A DNA stretch of 64,000 nt from Melastoma dodecandrum (GCA_029817715.1 JARUPY010000607.1:7068001-7132000), one strand, 5' to 3'; positions 1 to 12,060 are shown, numbered from the stretch's first letter. Numbers and translations are program-made. Notes: a model not told the origin generated them from the sequence alone.

Positions 1-2627
1 ATTCTCGGGCACCAGAAACTGCTTCAAAAGGAATTCATCTAAAGACCACTCCGAGGACAGAGAGGACGTGGACAGACAGAGAAAGAAAAATAGACAGAGA
101 GAGCTTTAACCTTTGGGACGTTCCTTCCGCCCTTCCCTGCGACGAGCGACCCCAAGGTAGGTCTAGCAACATCAATGGAGAAACCCCGTGTCACCAACCC
201 AAGCCCCGTGTCACCAACCCAAGCGGAGTACTCGACAACAACAATGAGAAGGATGTCATACCTCTGGTTGCGGGAGACTTCACGCAGCAACGATGACAAT
301 CCTCTTCGGCTCCATTAGGCTGCGACCAGTGACGTTCGGCATCTCTCCGCACCAGCGACGGAAACAAGTTTCCCTTAGACAACTCGACCAACTCCTATCC
401 TCCGCCTTCAGTGGAGGACCGTGTTCAAGCTCCTCGTGAACGCACGTTAGCGTCGCGAGGAGCTCTCGTTTTACTTTGACTTGTCTCCTTTCTACGTGCA
501 GGTATGTATCATGGAGACGATGACCCTTTCAGTTTCTCAGTCGCAACAACCAGCAGCACTCAGAAGGGCGTCCAGTTACCGGTAGTGCTTCCAGCACTTG
601 AGCGCTATCGATGACAGCGATTCCCATTGGTCTTGCTCTATCCATCTCCGTCAGCGAACCCCGAGTTCCTCATTAACCACAGAGGAACACCCAGTCGACC
701 TTCACACCAAAGGACACCGGATCTGACCTCCCAGCGTCTCCTCATGCGGCGGACGACCACTCCCTTCTCAACCTCGACATGCCGACGGCAACTCTAAGCC
801 CTCCACATCCAGCGGCGGCAAACCCACCTTCCCCGGGCGTCCCGAGAACCTGCAATGGTGACCACGCCCTCTCCGGTGTCCCCAGATCGAGAACCAGCAG
901 CGAAACCTCCTCCCCTAGGCGTCACCCGGGTCAGCAGCGGCAAACCCGCCTCTCTGGCATTTCTAGACAACCTACAGTGACGACCAAAGCCTTCTCCAGT
1001 CCTCCTCGTTCCCGGCAACAGTCCCATTGTGGCGCATCCAGCCGCCTCAGGTTCACCCACGTCCAACAACCATCCCCTCCGGCGACCTTCAGAGTCAGCG
1101 ACGGCGAACCAGCCCTTCCCCGACGAGCCAGCTTCTCCTCGGCGTCCCCAGCGTCCTCAACGGTGACAGGACAACCTCTCCCGGCATCCCCAAAGTCCAG
1201 CCATGGTAGACCCACCTCTCCTCTGGCGATCCCAACCTCGCAGCAGATTACTCAACCACCCCGGCGTCCTCCTTCGGCACCATCCTTCAACTCCGGCGCA
1301 ATCCAAGCTCGGCGGGGAACCCCAAGCCCACAGACCGGCAGCGACGGCAAACCACCCATCCCCGACGCTGACTGCTTCGCCTTCTACAAATGCATTCCCC
1401 GAATCGTCGGCTCACGCTCAAGGAGCAACGGAGGGCACCATGGAGATTCCCCAAAGCAATCATCCCCCACTCTCTTCATCCATTTCGCAATGGGATGGCA
1501 CATTTCAATCAAGAGGATGAAGGAGGCGTGCCCTCAGAAAGGTAAGGAAATTTCCTTATCGCTAGTTTTTTTATTTTATTTTATATTATTTTAATTATTA
1601 TTTTTACAAAACATTGATTTCATCTTCATGTGTTTGATAAAAATGTGAATTTAGGTAACATGACTTTAAATAGTAGGAATTATTTCAATTAAATGTCAGC
1701 TTTTACGAATGTCCTTAATTAATGATTATAATTTGTTCAAATAATAGTTACATGAATTTAGATATTTGATCGCGTTATGTTTTCTTTACATACGTTTCTT
1801 TAAGCAATTTTCATTGTTTTACACGAAAAACATGAAATACATAATCAAACTCCTCTTTAAGTTAATTTTAATTATCGATATATTTTATCTAAGAATTTTC
1901 TAACCAAATTTCTTGGTTTATTTCGCATGAAAAATTTAACGAGAATTTCGAGGATTCGACAAAGCGATCCCGTAGACTTAAGAAGGTAAAGCTTGAAGAC
2001 TGGAGGCGCGCGGGGAAACCCGTGGTGGAAGCACGTCTCGAAAGCGGCCCCAACTGACGAGCTCCGCCGATGTAAAGCCATCCCGGCGAGCCTCAGGTAC
2101 ATGAGGGAGGTGCGGGCCTCCCGATTTTCTTTATTTTCACATGTAACGGGTCGTGGGCCCAAGTGCATAGGCCCATGATCACCACCCTTCCCCGCTCCCT
2201 TTAATCTAAATACTTGATATGTGGTTGCTGTGCATGTTATTAGGCTTTCAGGATTTTATCGTCGCATGTTGTTTGCTAAACCAATACACATGAGTTCGGG
2301 CTCAAAAAGCCTGAATCGGGTCCAACGCCCGTAAAACATTGACATGAGTCCGGAGTCATGCCCGGATCGGGTCCAACACCCGTTAAACAAAAGCAAACTT
2401 TTTGGAGCAAATGCCACCTTTTCGCATGTTTAAGTGTAAGAGTTAGTAATTAAGAATCCCCGAACCAGCTGTTTTTCCGACTTAACAGTTTTTAAAATAA
2501 AAGTCGGTGGCGACTCCGTAATTGTTTACCTAGGTTAAACAACAACACATTTTTTTACAAACGGGGCCATTTTTGGATGAGGGACCAGCGCCCGCGCGCG
2601 CGTGCTAGGCCGGAAGGCGCGCGTACA
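1..2627 (+). repeat. Diverged Tat-type LTR, left end outside window
   Basis: This stretch is a decayed plus-orientation relative of the 3.6-kb LTRs at 12569-16185 and 28207-31828, which lie in the other orientation. Matching blocks run in the same order: around 433 (the CTCCTCGTGAACGCACGTTA segment against the complement of about 15060-15090), 2095-2190 (ACATGAGGGAGGTGCGGGCC and the conserved CATGTAACGGGTCGTGGGC), 2290-2540, and the terminal GCGCGTACA at 2619-2627. It ends in TACA, as expected for an LTR 3' end. The left end is cut by the window edge. No PBS follows it, so it is either a solo LTR or the 3' LTR of an element to the left. The 271-codon open frame at 779-1594 lies inside it and is GC-rich LTR sequence, not a recognisable gene. 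Confidence 0.75.
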
Positions 2628-2639
2628 TAAATAAAAAGT

Positions 2640-4154
2640 GAAAAGAAGAAATCTAAAAAGAAATTGAATGGTTACCTTTGTGGATGGGGATTCGACTTAC
2701 AGGGGATCCTTCTCCCATTTGAGTTGCCGCCATCGAGATTTTGGTGTCAACTCCGAAGCTGCCACAGGAGGAAGTCATGGGAACACCGCCTGGGATGTCG
2801 GCGGAGTGGGATCTGCAAGGGTCTTGATCGCAAGGAGTTGCGACAAATCCGTCGAGGACAACTTGGGGAAGAGATCCCGAGGGATTGATCATTAGAAGAC
2901 CGGCTGAGGATGCCGAATATGGAGCCGGCTTCGGACGCTACTTTAGGCGTTAGTCCACGATGATGGGGGCTGATGTGGGTAAGGAGGACATCGTCATTCG
3001 CTGGGATTCATCCGGTGGTGCGGATGTGGCTGCTTTGGAGACGGTGCTTGGGGCTGACTTGGTACTCGATTGTTGGTGTGATAGCCACTGGTGTCGTCCT
3101 TGAGAGGATCGTCGTGGTTTCGCCAGTGGAGGCGTGACGTCTTCGCCTGTCGAGAAGGGGATTGTTCAAAGCTAAGAGGTTGTCGCTAAAGACGGACTGC
3201 CCGAGGGAAGGTTTCGGGAAGCGAGCATGCTGGCGGATCCGCTTCTCTAGAGGTTGTCGATGGCGTCGGGAAGAAAAGCGGGTGACTGGATTCGGTAGCC
3301 AGAGACCTCAAATCTTAGGCAGGGAGGCGTTGCGACGGGTCCAGCATGGTCGAGGGATGTGGACGCGTCTGGCTCTAGGAATCCTGCTACTATTCCTACA
3401 CACGTAAAGAAAAGGAATCAAAACAACAAGAAGGCTTCCCACGGGTCTGACCGTGAGAAGCTCAAACAAGCCGCCCTGTAGAAGGAAACGGGGTCAGATG
3501 TGTTTCGCGAATGACGAGGTAAGCGACCCATTCGAAATCCCAGAATGTCGCAGTTGCTGGTGCGACGCCTGCCATGCCGGTGGCCTCGAGAGCATGGATT
3601 TGAGTTGGTGGCGCGGGGTTTCTCTGTGGATGTTACTAGATCTACCTTGGGGTCGTTGGACATGGTTGCAAACGGTTGATGGAGCGTCTGAAGGTGGAAG
3701 CGTACGTCTGATCAGATAGGAGCCTGAAAGTGGAAGCGTCTATGTGTGTGTTCGTGTAGGAGCGTATGTCCCCCTTTTAAAATGCCCCTGCTCCTCTCTT
3801 TAAGAAGGAAGGAAATTTATGCCTCTAGAACGAAGAAATCAAATAATTTGATTGATTGAAGCAATCACGTGAGATTTTCTTCTTATCCTTTTTTTACAAA
3901 GAAAATAAATTGAGAGAGGAAAATAAATATTACATGATAGAAGATTCTTGCTGATTGAGAATAACTTTCCCCATTTTTTGATATGAGTTGTTACGGAAAC
4001 GTTAGGGAAGATAAGGTTAAAATAAATGGGAATTGGGCTTAAATAGATTTGGTCCTTTTATTAGCCCAAAATAATCGATTAATGTCTATAGGCTTAGGCC
4101 ATTTTATTTTTGAATAGTATTAATGATTTTCAGCCCATAATTTGAGGTATTACA
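2640..4154 (-). repeat. Possible solo LTR of a second gypsy family
   Basis: Read on the minus strand, this begins at 4154 with TGTAATACCTCAAATTATGG, a form typical of the start of plant Ty3/gypsy LTRs. About 380 bp further in lies a TATA-like TTTTAAAA at about 3776-3783, followed by GC-rich sequence. The other end is not resolved; it may abut the LTR that ends at 2627. No gag, protease or pol similarity is visible. Open frames here are short and unrecognised. Confidence 0.4.
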
Positions 4155-4922
4155 CAGTTATTTGTTTAAGGAAGTCAAAGAATCAAGACATAAATGAGAG
4201 TATCTAGATTGGCAGGGAGAAAATCGAGATATTTAGAAACATAAAGGTTATATAGCGTAATACTTCATTTCGGTAGATACCTTAGGTTTAGGCAATATAA
4301 ATATGTTTCATTTTCTATTTTATAAAATTGTCCAGATCCGTCCCAGAAAAATATACTCAATATTATTTTCCGGGTTACTGATCTCTCTCACGTTCAACTA
4401 TTCTTGATGGCATCCGTACTCCGCTTGAGGCTATCATTCTGTTTGTCTTTCGTTTGTTTTAACGATGACCACAAACAAACCTACACAAAAACCTAGTGCT
4501 CAAAACCAATAAAATATTTTTTATGTATTACTCCGCAAGGTAAAAAGGGAGTATACAAATATACATGCGTGAGTGTGATCAAAGAAACTATTCTTATAAA
4601 AAAAATTTTAGGTAAATTTAAATGATGTTAATATAACTTTTAACAATATGGACACACAATGTAGATAATGAATTATGTCGCGAAAGCAAAAGGTCGATAC
4701 CGGTGGAATCACGAGCTCCACATTGTGAGCAATGCCAAGCTAAATAACTAATTGTTCGTCAAAGCTTTAAAAGGACACATCTACTTATTTTTTTTGTTTC
4801 ACAAATTAATTACCAACAAATTTGGCATTTAATAAAAATTATATATTTCTGGAAGGGGAAAAAGGAAAATAACTTCTTCTTGTCCTATCAATAAAATCAC
4901 CAACATCTTCCTTTGGGTGGTG
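4155..4922. other. AT-rich spacer, no gene seen
   Basis: No open frame with recognisable similarity and no RNA gene was seen. The sequence is A/T-rich with many stops in all frames. Confidence 0.6.
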
Positions 4923-5757
4923 TGGGACGTCCCCTAATTGTAATAATTTTATACAATTTTTAGTCTATTTTTACAAACGAAATTAGTACAATTGTAATTA
5001 CCAAAACATTACTAATCAAAATTAGTACAATATACAAACATGTACAAGTACAATATTTGTACATTGTACTAATTAGAATAGTAAAAGTTTTCTACCAATT
5101 AGTACAACCGTAATTTCTAAAACATTACTAATTATTAGTAATGTTTTAGAAATTACGGTTGTACTAATTGGTAGAAAACTTTTACTATTCTAATTAGTAA
5201 TGTACTAATTTTAATTAGTAATGTTGTAGAAATTACAGTTGTACTAATTGGTAGAAAACTTTTACAGTTCTAATTAGTAATGTTATAGTAATTACAATTA
5301 TACTAATTGGTACAAAACTTTTATTCTTCTGATTAGTACAATTTTAGGGTTTCAGGGGATGTTACCCGCGATGTATTAATTTTTATCAATTTTTAGTACA
5401 TTTGTACAAACGAAATTAGTACAATTGTAATTACTGAAAAATTACTAATCGAAATTAGTACAATGTTGTTTGTACATTGTACTAATTATAATAGTAAAAG
5501 TTTTATACCAATTAGTACAATTATAATTATTAAAACATTACTAATTAAAATTAGTATAATGTACAAACCATGTACTAGTATAACCTTTGCAAATTGTACT
5601 AATTTTAATTAATAATATTTTAGTAATTAAAATTATACTAATTAATATAAAACTTTTACTATTTTAATTAATAATATTTTATTAATTATAATTATACTCG
5701 TTTGTACGAATATATTAAAAATCGATAAAAATTAGCACAATGCAGTACGTCCCCCCT
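4923..5757. mobile_element. Tandem pair of fold-back (MITE-like) elements
   Basis: Two related units of about 400 bp each lie side by side. Both start with a GGGA(C/T)GT-type end followed by a TAATTTTTAT-rich block and TTTGTACAAACGAAATTAG (near 4975 and 5402). The right end at 5757, read in reverse, gives GGGGGGACGTACTGC and then the same TAATTTTTAT and GTACAAACGA blocks, so the outer ends are inverted copies. The interior is made of direct and inverted copies of ATTAGTACAATTGTAATTAC-like sequence. There is no coding capacity. This fits miniature inverted-repeat or fold-back transposons that need a transposase from elsewhere. The superfamily cannot be named because the target duplication is not clear. 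Confidence 0.6.
5067..5199. repeat. Near-perfect 133-bp palindrome
   Basis: Left arm 5067-5132 and right arm 5134-5199 are exact inverted copies around position 5133, with only a single base between them. Beyond the arms the pairing continues imperfectly after a 2-bp offset. It would extrude as a long cruciform in DNA or fold as a long hairpin in RNA. It lies inside the first fold-back element. Confidence 0.85.
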
Positions 5758-5841
5758 AGGGAACGTTAGCCGTTTCCCATCTTCGTCCGTGTTTCCCATT
5801 CCTCCAATTTTGCAAAAAACACTCCATTGACGGCGGCGAAC

Positions 5842-7874
5842 AATGTAAGGGGTACTGTTGATCCGAGCTGCGCTCGGCGCCGTTGCTTCGTCCGTCATCG
5901 CCACCAGGGCTTATCGGAGGAACTCCCTCGACGCTTCGGGCGCCATCTCCGGCTTCCTTGTCATGACCTACCACATAGTCGCCGGTTACAGGTAAATTAG
6001 TTGGGCACACCCACGTACTTTCCTCACTCAGGGGACAGAAAAGATCGGATCTTTCTGATATGGGGATGATTGAACTGAGAGCTGGACTTCGGTGGGTCGT
6101 TGTTGTTGTTGTTGGTGGTGGTCTGGTAGGTTTGGGGCTCTGCTGCTCGGCTTCTTCTTCACCTCTTCCAAGTTGACCAAGGTCGGGTAGGACAGGAAGC
6201 GTTCTGTTGATGCTGATTTCAAGCAGTTGGTAAATTTCCGTCCCCTTTGTTTGTCCTCCTCTGGAAGAGATTGGTTTGACTCTGACTAAGCGAAACTTTG
6301 TAGTTGTTCTGCTGTAACCAGAATGTCAATCGTGGTTATATCCGTTTTCTTGGAATTAATTCGATGAACATGTTAGGGTGTCTTTAGAGTTGATGGATCC
6401 ATTACCTTTAACTTTGCTCGAAAATCATCCCTCACGAACCCCGCTAATATAAAAAAAAAAAATATCATCCCTATTATCTTGTGATGGCAACCACAAACCT
6501 TGGGGCTGACTTTAGTAGTGTTGGATTTGGCCTGGAAGATGGACGGCATCTATTTAGGTGATTCGTCAAATTGCTGTTTCTTTTACCTCATATAACTGTT
6601 TTTTGATCGTCCCACACTCGGCAGTGCTCTGATTGTTTTGACCATGAGAGTTTATTAGGGGGCAAGAATTTGATTCTATTCTCCTCGAGTAATTGTTTGG
6701 AATAGGAGCAGATGATGGAAGAAATATTTTCTTCCCAAGATTTTTTTCAAACAAAAAGGGCAGTGTTGTTTGTTAGAGAATATTCTTCTTATCCAATGGC
6801 TTCTGTTTCTGCATGTAGTGAATGTCCCTGACCATTTCACTGTATCCCATCCCAGCATCTCATTTCTGTCATGGTTTGACTTTTCGTCTGTAATGTAACA
6901 TTAATGTTGTATGTCCTGCTTATCTCTAAACCGCAAAAACGCTGCTCAATCTCTCCTGGGAACTTTCTTAACTTGTGGTTTTGACCGTACTTTACGCTGG
7001 ATTTCATGGAAAAATTACCTTTTATTTATAGGAAAAATTCGCCTTTATTTCATTTACAAGATTCAAGTTCTGTCAAATAGTGCAATAGCTACGGTTTTGA
7101 TTTTGATTAGATGGAAGTTAATTGGACTGGAAGACCTGTGTTTGGATGCTAATAGTTCCACAATCTCCACTACCTTGAGTGGTGGTATTATCGGTCATTA
7201 CTGCTGTTGCAATGGGGATACATGGTCCTCAGAGCTCGGAGTACTCAGCGATGAACAGCCTCGATTAATTACGTCCCTAAAGGTGCATCTCATGCCGGGG
7301 TCCTTCCCAACTTTTAAATTGACTTGATACTGCTGTTTTTAAGCTGTTCGGATGGCTGATTCAGATTGCTTAGTTTGTGGTATTAATATTATTGGGTCAT
7401 GTTTTACTGTCAGCCTGTTCGAAAGGGCACAAACGGTGGGGTGACCATTCAAGGACTCTTAGCAGCCGCTGCTGGAGGTGCTGTCGTTGGGGTAACCTTT
7501 GTTTTCTTTGAATTCCTCACAGTGAGATGTCCACACGAAGTTGCACTGAAGCAATTATGGGTCATACCACTGTCAGTCTTGGCCGGACTATGCGGCAGTC
7601 TCATTGTCTCTCTCTTGGGAGCTACACTACAGTTCAGCGGTTAATGTTCTGTTCGGAACAAGGTGAGACACGCTTCATTGTTCGATCAACTTGATGAGAA
7701 AAATACAATCCCTACATCTTTACATTAATATATGGTTTGACAGATTGTAGGAAAACGGGGTCAACAGTGAAGACGATCTCGGGGTTGAGCATTCTCGACA
7801 ATAATGCAGTGAATTTCGTGTCCATAACGCTGACAACAGCTCTTACTTCTGTTGCCTGCTTGTACATCTTCTAA
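5842..7874 (+). pseudogene. TMEM19/PGR-type DUF92 membrane protein pseudogene
   Basis: Five exon-like blocks match the plant TMEM19/PGR family of multi-pass membrane proteins (DUF92). Exon 1 (to 5991) reads RAYRRNSLDASGAISGF. Exon 2 (6130-6229) contains FFFTSSKLTKVG. Exon 3 (7061-7282) contains GGIIGHYCCCNGDTWSSELG. Exon 4 (7414-7662) contains PVRKGTNGGVT and SLLGATLQFSG. Exon 5 (7744-7874) ends SVACLYIF and stop. Splice sites are mostly canonical (ACAG/GTAAAT at 5991, TCAG at 7411-7413, AAG/GTGAGA at 7662). Lesions: TAG at 6188-6190 in exon 2, TAA at 7642-7644 in exon 4, and a 1-bp frameshift at 7755-7760 in exon 5. The acidic residue normally before SLLGATLQ is replaced by V. No start codon is visible, since a stop precedes exon 1 in frame, and the fold-back elements abut the 5' side. 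In functional members the protein sits in membranes; this copy cannot make it. Confidence 0.88.
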
Positions 7875-8962
7875 CACCTTAACCGATGTGGCATTGACAA
7901 GATTCTTCGGGGTTTTCCTTGGCTAGCATAGTCTATCAGGACTTTGTATCAACTCATAACCGATGTTCACTGAGAAACTGCTTGGCTCATACAACTAGGG
8001 GGAGTAATCTTTGTGCAACACTGGGAGAGTTGTAGAGTTTCTTCATGCAAATGCTTGTACCTGGGCAAGGATTTCGAATCCTTGAAGAAACTAATTATCC
8101 CATTGAGTTGAGATAGTTAGGGAAGGAAACGCAACATAATAACGAAGTCAAAGTTTGAGTCATACAAATCTGTGAGCATAATCAAAGTATATTGAATACA
8201 TACTGTACGGATACAGGGATTTGCTTTCAAGGATTTTTGGGTAAGCATTACTTTCTTTGGATATATTTAAAAGGATGATTCCATTCTTTACTTAAATTTT
8301 AGTTGGTGCTTGATTCTGATCCCTTACATCATTTCATTGAATTGCATTCATTTGCTCCGCCCATCTTTCGTTGACCAAGCATTAATCAAATGGGCAAGGA
8401 AATAACCACCCAATACATATATGTTACAAATATGTACATGATATTGCCCTAGTTGAGCATTCATAGTGGGAGCCTCATCAAGAACTGTGATTGCATCAAG
8501 CACCCAGATCTCGTTTTGTGGTCCTCGAAGATCTAGAACATATTCCAGGAAGACACCTAATTATGCTATGAAAGTGGGGATTCTAAGAACCTAACTTTGC
8601 AAAAGTTCAATCCAATCCAATCCTTCAGGATTGCCAGCAGTAACAAAAGGCTAATCAGGTGCCGAGTTCAATCTTTCCACACACAAACATATGTACACCA
8701 ACATTCGACCATGCTTATCATCGGCGCTTTGTACTGCCCCTGGGATCTTGGACTAGGATGAACAGTAAAAATTATCAACCCAGCCCCGCAGAAACATAAA
8801 GCTTCTCTCCATCTTCATGCCGAGAACGAGGAGGCTAGAAATACAAGGGGAACAGAGGGGACAAGAAAAGGAAAAGAAAACCTGGGAAACCTTTTACCTC
8901 CTCTTCACACTTCTTCTTCATCTTTAAAATCTTCCTCTTCGTGTGGGAGGGGCGGGGATGAA
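7875..8962. other. Spacer downstream of the DUF92 pseudogene
   Basis: This probably includes the former 3' untranslated region of the pseudogene. I saw no other coding or RNA gene. Confidence 0.5.
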
Positions 8963-9046
8963 TCAGAGGAGGGAGTAGAAGACCGCAGTGGCAACTAACA
9001 CGAGCGTGAGCTGGATAAGAGAATAGAAGAAGGAGAAGGACGCCAT
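8963..9046 (-). CDS. Possible 27-residue membrane micropeptide
   Basis: An ATG at 9044-9046 opens a 27-codon frame ending in TGA at 8963-8965. Residues 4-27 are almost entirely hydrophobic (FSFFYSLIQLTLVLVATAVF), so the product would be little more than one membrane helix. The frame is open upstream to 9184, but only from a non-ATG codon. The surrounding sequence is pyrimidine-rich on the minus strand, as in many plant leaders. I do not recognise the family. It may equally be an upstream ORF or a chance frame. Confidence 0.25.
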   Translation of the reverse strand: MASFSFFYSLIQLTLVLVATAVFYSLL

Positions 9047-10864
9047 CCCTTTAAGTTCAATCAAAAGAACGCAAAGTCCCTTTCTATGGTCTCCTCTCTT
9101 AAATGCTTCATAAGAAGGAGGATAAATAAGTAAACGGCACGGAAGAAGCAAAAGGATAGAAACAAGGGGTCGTCTCTTCTCCACATATTTGTTTATTTAG
9201 GAGCAAAGCATACTTAACAACTTCCACATAAATCAAATTTATATATTTCCATTTTAAAAATCTTTGGAATTGTCCTGCCGTTTTCTAAGTAATTCCTATA
9301 ACTTCGAATTGAATAAAAAAAAATAGTGATAAGTACAAAACTTTTAAAATTGTTAAATTGTTCTCGAACTTTAGAAATTCATCATATTTTATTTTTATGG
9401 AGATGCTGTAAATTTTATTTTATAATTACCCCGTGGTTTTCACGGTACATGATTTTAAATGAATAAGGGAGTAGCCCTTAATTGGATTCCGGAATCTCTA
9501 AGTAATATGAAATAAATAAATAAAAGATGCGTGTACCTTTTGAAATCTGTGTTGTGGATGACAACGAAGGATGAATGTGGGGTTAGCTTAAAATGTAACA
9601 AAAGAAAAGGACAGAATACAACGGGGTACATGAAAACCTTTGAGAGAGAGACAATCGGTTATTCCTTATACCGACCAGTCCCCTTGCCAGACTCACATTT
9701 CTAATGCTGCTGGCTGCTGGCTGCTGGCTGCTGGCTGCTGGCTGCTGGAGAGATGTGCTTCTTTCAAAATGGTGTTGATAATGTCCTTTTATTTTAACCT
9801 GCTTATGGATACATGACGAGTTATCCGCTACAAAATGGCGTGATTTGCTATCAATTATGCATTGCTTCATTATTATGAATGAATGAATTTATAAACACGT
9901 GAAAGTTTTATGAAATGATGGAATAGGGGAAGAAAATGGCGAGGCACCCTCAACAGGGAAATTCAAGGGACAATTTCCCACCAAACATAACAAGAGATGA
10001 GGTGTCGGCGGACACATCGCCCCCGATTTTATAAATTGGGAGTTGTTATTGTTGCTGATCACATCCCGACGTGGAGATCAACTTGTCAACTATATTTTAT
10101 TCTTACCAGAAGAAAAGTCACATCCACATCTTACATACCCCGTCAAATTTCATGATTTGAAATGTTTCCTCCCTTATCAAAATAGATAGAGGGCGAGCCT
10201 ATCTACTCACGCTTCAAAAGAAAACAAAGAAACGGAAGGAAACAGATTGCATGGTGACGGCTGAAACGATTACCTTCATAATCAACAGTAAATAAAACCG
10301 TTCTTTATGTATTTTTAAATTTTTTTTTATTATCATTTTTCTTTGATTTGTTATTTTTTTTGTCATAAAAATTCATTTTTTTTGTTAAGAACGTTATTGG
10401 TCACGTCACCATCTGACCCGTATTCCTTTTCTTATTATATGCCGGTTTATTGTTTTATCATTGTTTTATTTATTAAAATCGACGCCCTTCTACAAATTAT
10501 TCCTGGATTTTCTATCATTCTTTCTCTTATAATGGACGTGGATTTCGTAGATTTAGTTTCTTCTTGAAAATAAACAGTTTTTAAATTGATTTAAATAGCA
10601 AAAATCTTGCGAATTCTTGTTATTAATTAAATTTATTATAAAAATATGTTTAGTACTTGGATTGATTAGTTTGGAGTTTGGACGTAACGAGGGAGAACGA
10701 AAATGATTAGGCAGCAATCTTTGGCTTTACTGATTAGGCAGCAATCTTGGAAAATTATCGGAGTACTTGGATCAGGGTATGACTTCTTGTCTATTTCTGT
10801 AGTACTAAAATTCAATTAAGGATTTTTAACATCTTATTACAAAACTCCGTAGCGAAAGATGACT
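9047..10864. other. AT-rich spacer with a 7-bp microsatellite
   Basis: No supported gene. A GCTGCTG heptamer is repeated six times in tandem at 9706-9748. The minus-strand frame across it reads as repeating Q/P/A/S residues and is not credible as a gene. Confidence 0.6.
9706..9748. repeat. GCTGCTG heptamer microsatellite, six copies
   Basis: Six uninterrupted copies of a 7-bp unit plus one base. It is likely polymorphic in copy number. Confidence 0.9.
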
Positions 10865-12060
10865 TCTGTAAAACCTAACCTTCTGCGTAAGTTTTTGTAA
10901 ATGCAGAACGAATATGATTGCGATTTGATTTGTTGGACGCAAGTTTTTTATAGGGGTTCGATAATTTGCCTACATCCATTCACACCCGGAATTTGGATAA
11001 TTATCACTAAACCGTAACGTAGTAGTGATTACATAAGGTGAAACGTGATTAACCTCTTACAGGACAGACCAAAAGGTTATGCACCAAAGGTGACTCGTTC
11101 CCTCTACAGCACAGACTGGAAGGTTTTGTATCAAAGGTGATTGAGTTGCATAGCACAGACCTGAAGGTTCTGCACTGAAGGTGACCGAGTTGCACCTGTC
11201 AACTTGACTAATAAAGGTAACCAAGTTGTTGGATGTTTTCCTTGGGCCGTGTCCTCGCCAACACACCTACTCGCTACGACTTCTTTCCAGACTTTTCACT
11301 CTGACGGCTTCGCCACCTGCATAGTAATCCGTTGCGATTTCCACATGACATTTCACTCTGGCAGCATCCCCACCTGCACAGCTACCCGCTGTGACTTCTA
11401 CAACACTTTTCACTCTGGCGGCGTCCCCACCTGTACAGCTACCCGTTGCGACTTCCACATCACTTTTCACCCCGGCGGCGTCCCCATCTGCACAGCCACC
11501 CGCTCTGACTCCATAGCACTTTTTACTCAGGCGGCCTCCCCACCTGCACAGCTACCCGCTACGACTTCGACAATAATTATCCCTCCGGCGGCGTCCCCAC
11601 ATGCACAACTACCCGCGGCGACTTTTACAGGAATTTTCACTCCGGCGACGTCCCCACCTGCACAGCAACCCGCTGCGACTGCCCTTATGCGGTCCCTCGA
11701 GACAACGACTTAGTAGACATAGAACCCCTGCCCAAAGTTATCCTCCACGCATAGAACGCACCATAGACATTGGTTAGTCCATCACCTTCTGTGTTCCTAG
11801 GGTACCTGCCTTCTCTTTGACCCACTACATGTTGGTCACACTTGCAACCAGCCGCACGCCTCCACCAACCTCTCATGTAGCCTCCAACCAATAGTCCTTC
11901 ATGGCCCCAAAGTCACTTTCCTAGAAGATTGCACCTACGATACAGCCTTCTACAGCTCACGTCCCTCGTGTGGGTCTAACAAAACTCAATAGAACAAACT
12001 CTTACAAGCCTTCATCACACTCCCATGTATGATCTAATGTACAATATGTTACAATATCAT
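10865..12060 (+). repeat. Repeat shared with 36691-37130, probable gypsy leader
   Basis: From about 10865 the sequence matches 36691-37130 in the same orientation. Shared blocks include TGATTGCGATTTGATTTGTT (10917 and 36740), the TTGGATAATTATCAC-like block, GTAGTGATTACA, and the runs of AGGTGACTGAGTTGCA-like sequence. In the second copy the shared segment runs directly into a Ty3/gypsy reverse transcriptase, so it is probably non-coding leader or LTR sequence of that family. Here no pol follows. The 169-codon open frame at 11204-11713 is a by-product of the 57-bp tandem array inside it. Confidence 0.6.
11262..11692 (+). repeat. 57-bp tandem array, about seven to eight units
   Basis: A unit of 57 bp with the core CACAGCTACCCGCTGCGACT, then TTTTCACTCTGGCGGCGTCC, repeats about seven to eight times with divergence. 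Because 57 is a multiple of three, one frame stays open and gives a 19-residue periodic peptide (for example CTATRCDFHITFHPGGVPI). The related copy near 37020-37115 has only about two units. Confidence 0.85.

Noticed and set aside
779..1594. 271-codon plus-strand open frame rich in Ser/Pro/Arg
   Set aside because: It lies in a diverged GC-rich LTR, several frames are open on both strands, and there is no domain or homology signal.
9583..9870. 95-codon minus-strand frame across the heptamer repeat
   Set aside because: The periodic residues come from the microsatellite; nothing else supports it.
11204..11713. 169-codon frame as a Cys/His-rich protein gene
   Set aside because: It is produced by the 57-bp tandem array, starts in the shared non-coding repeat, and the periodic peptide decays with the repeat.
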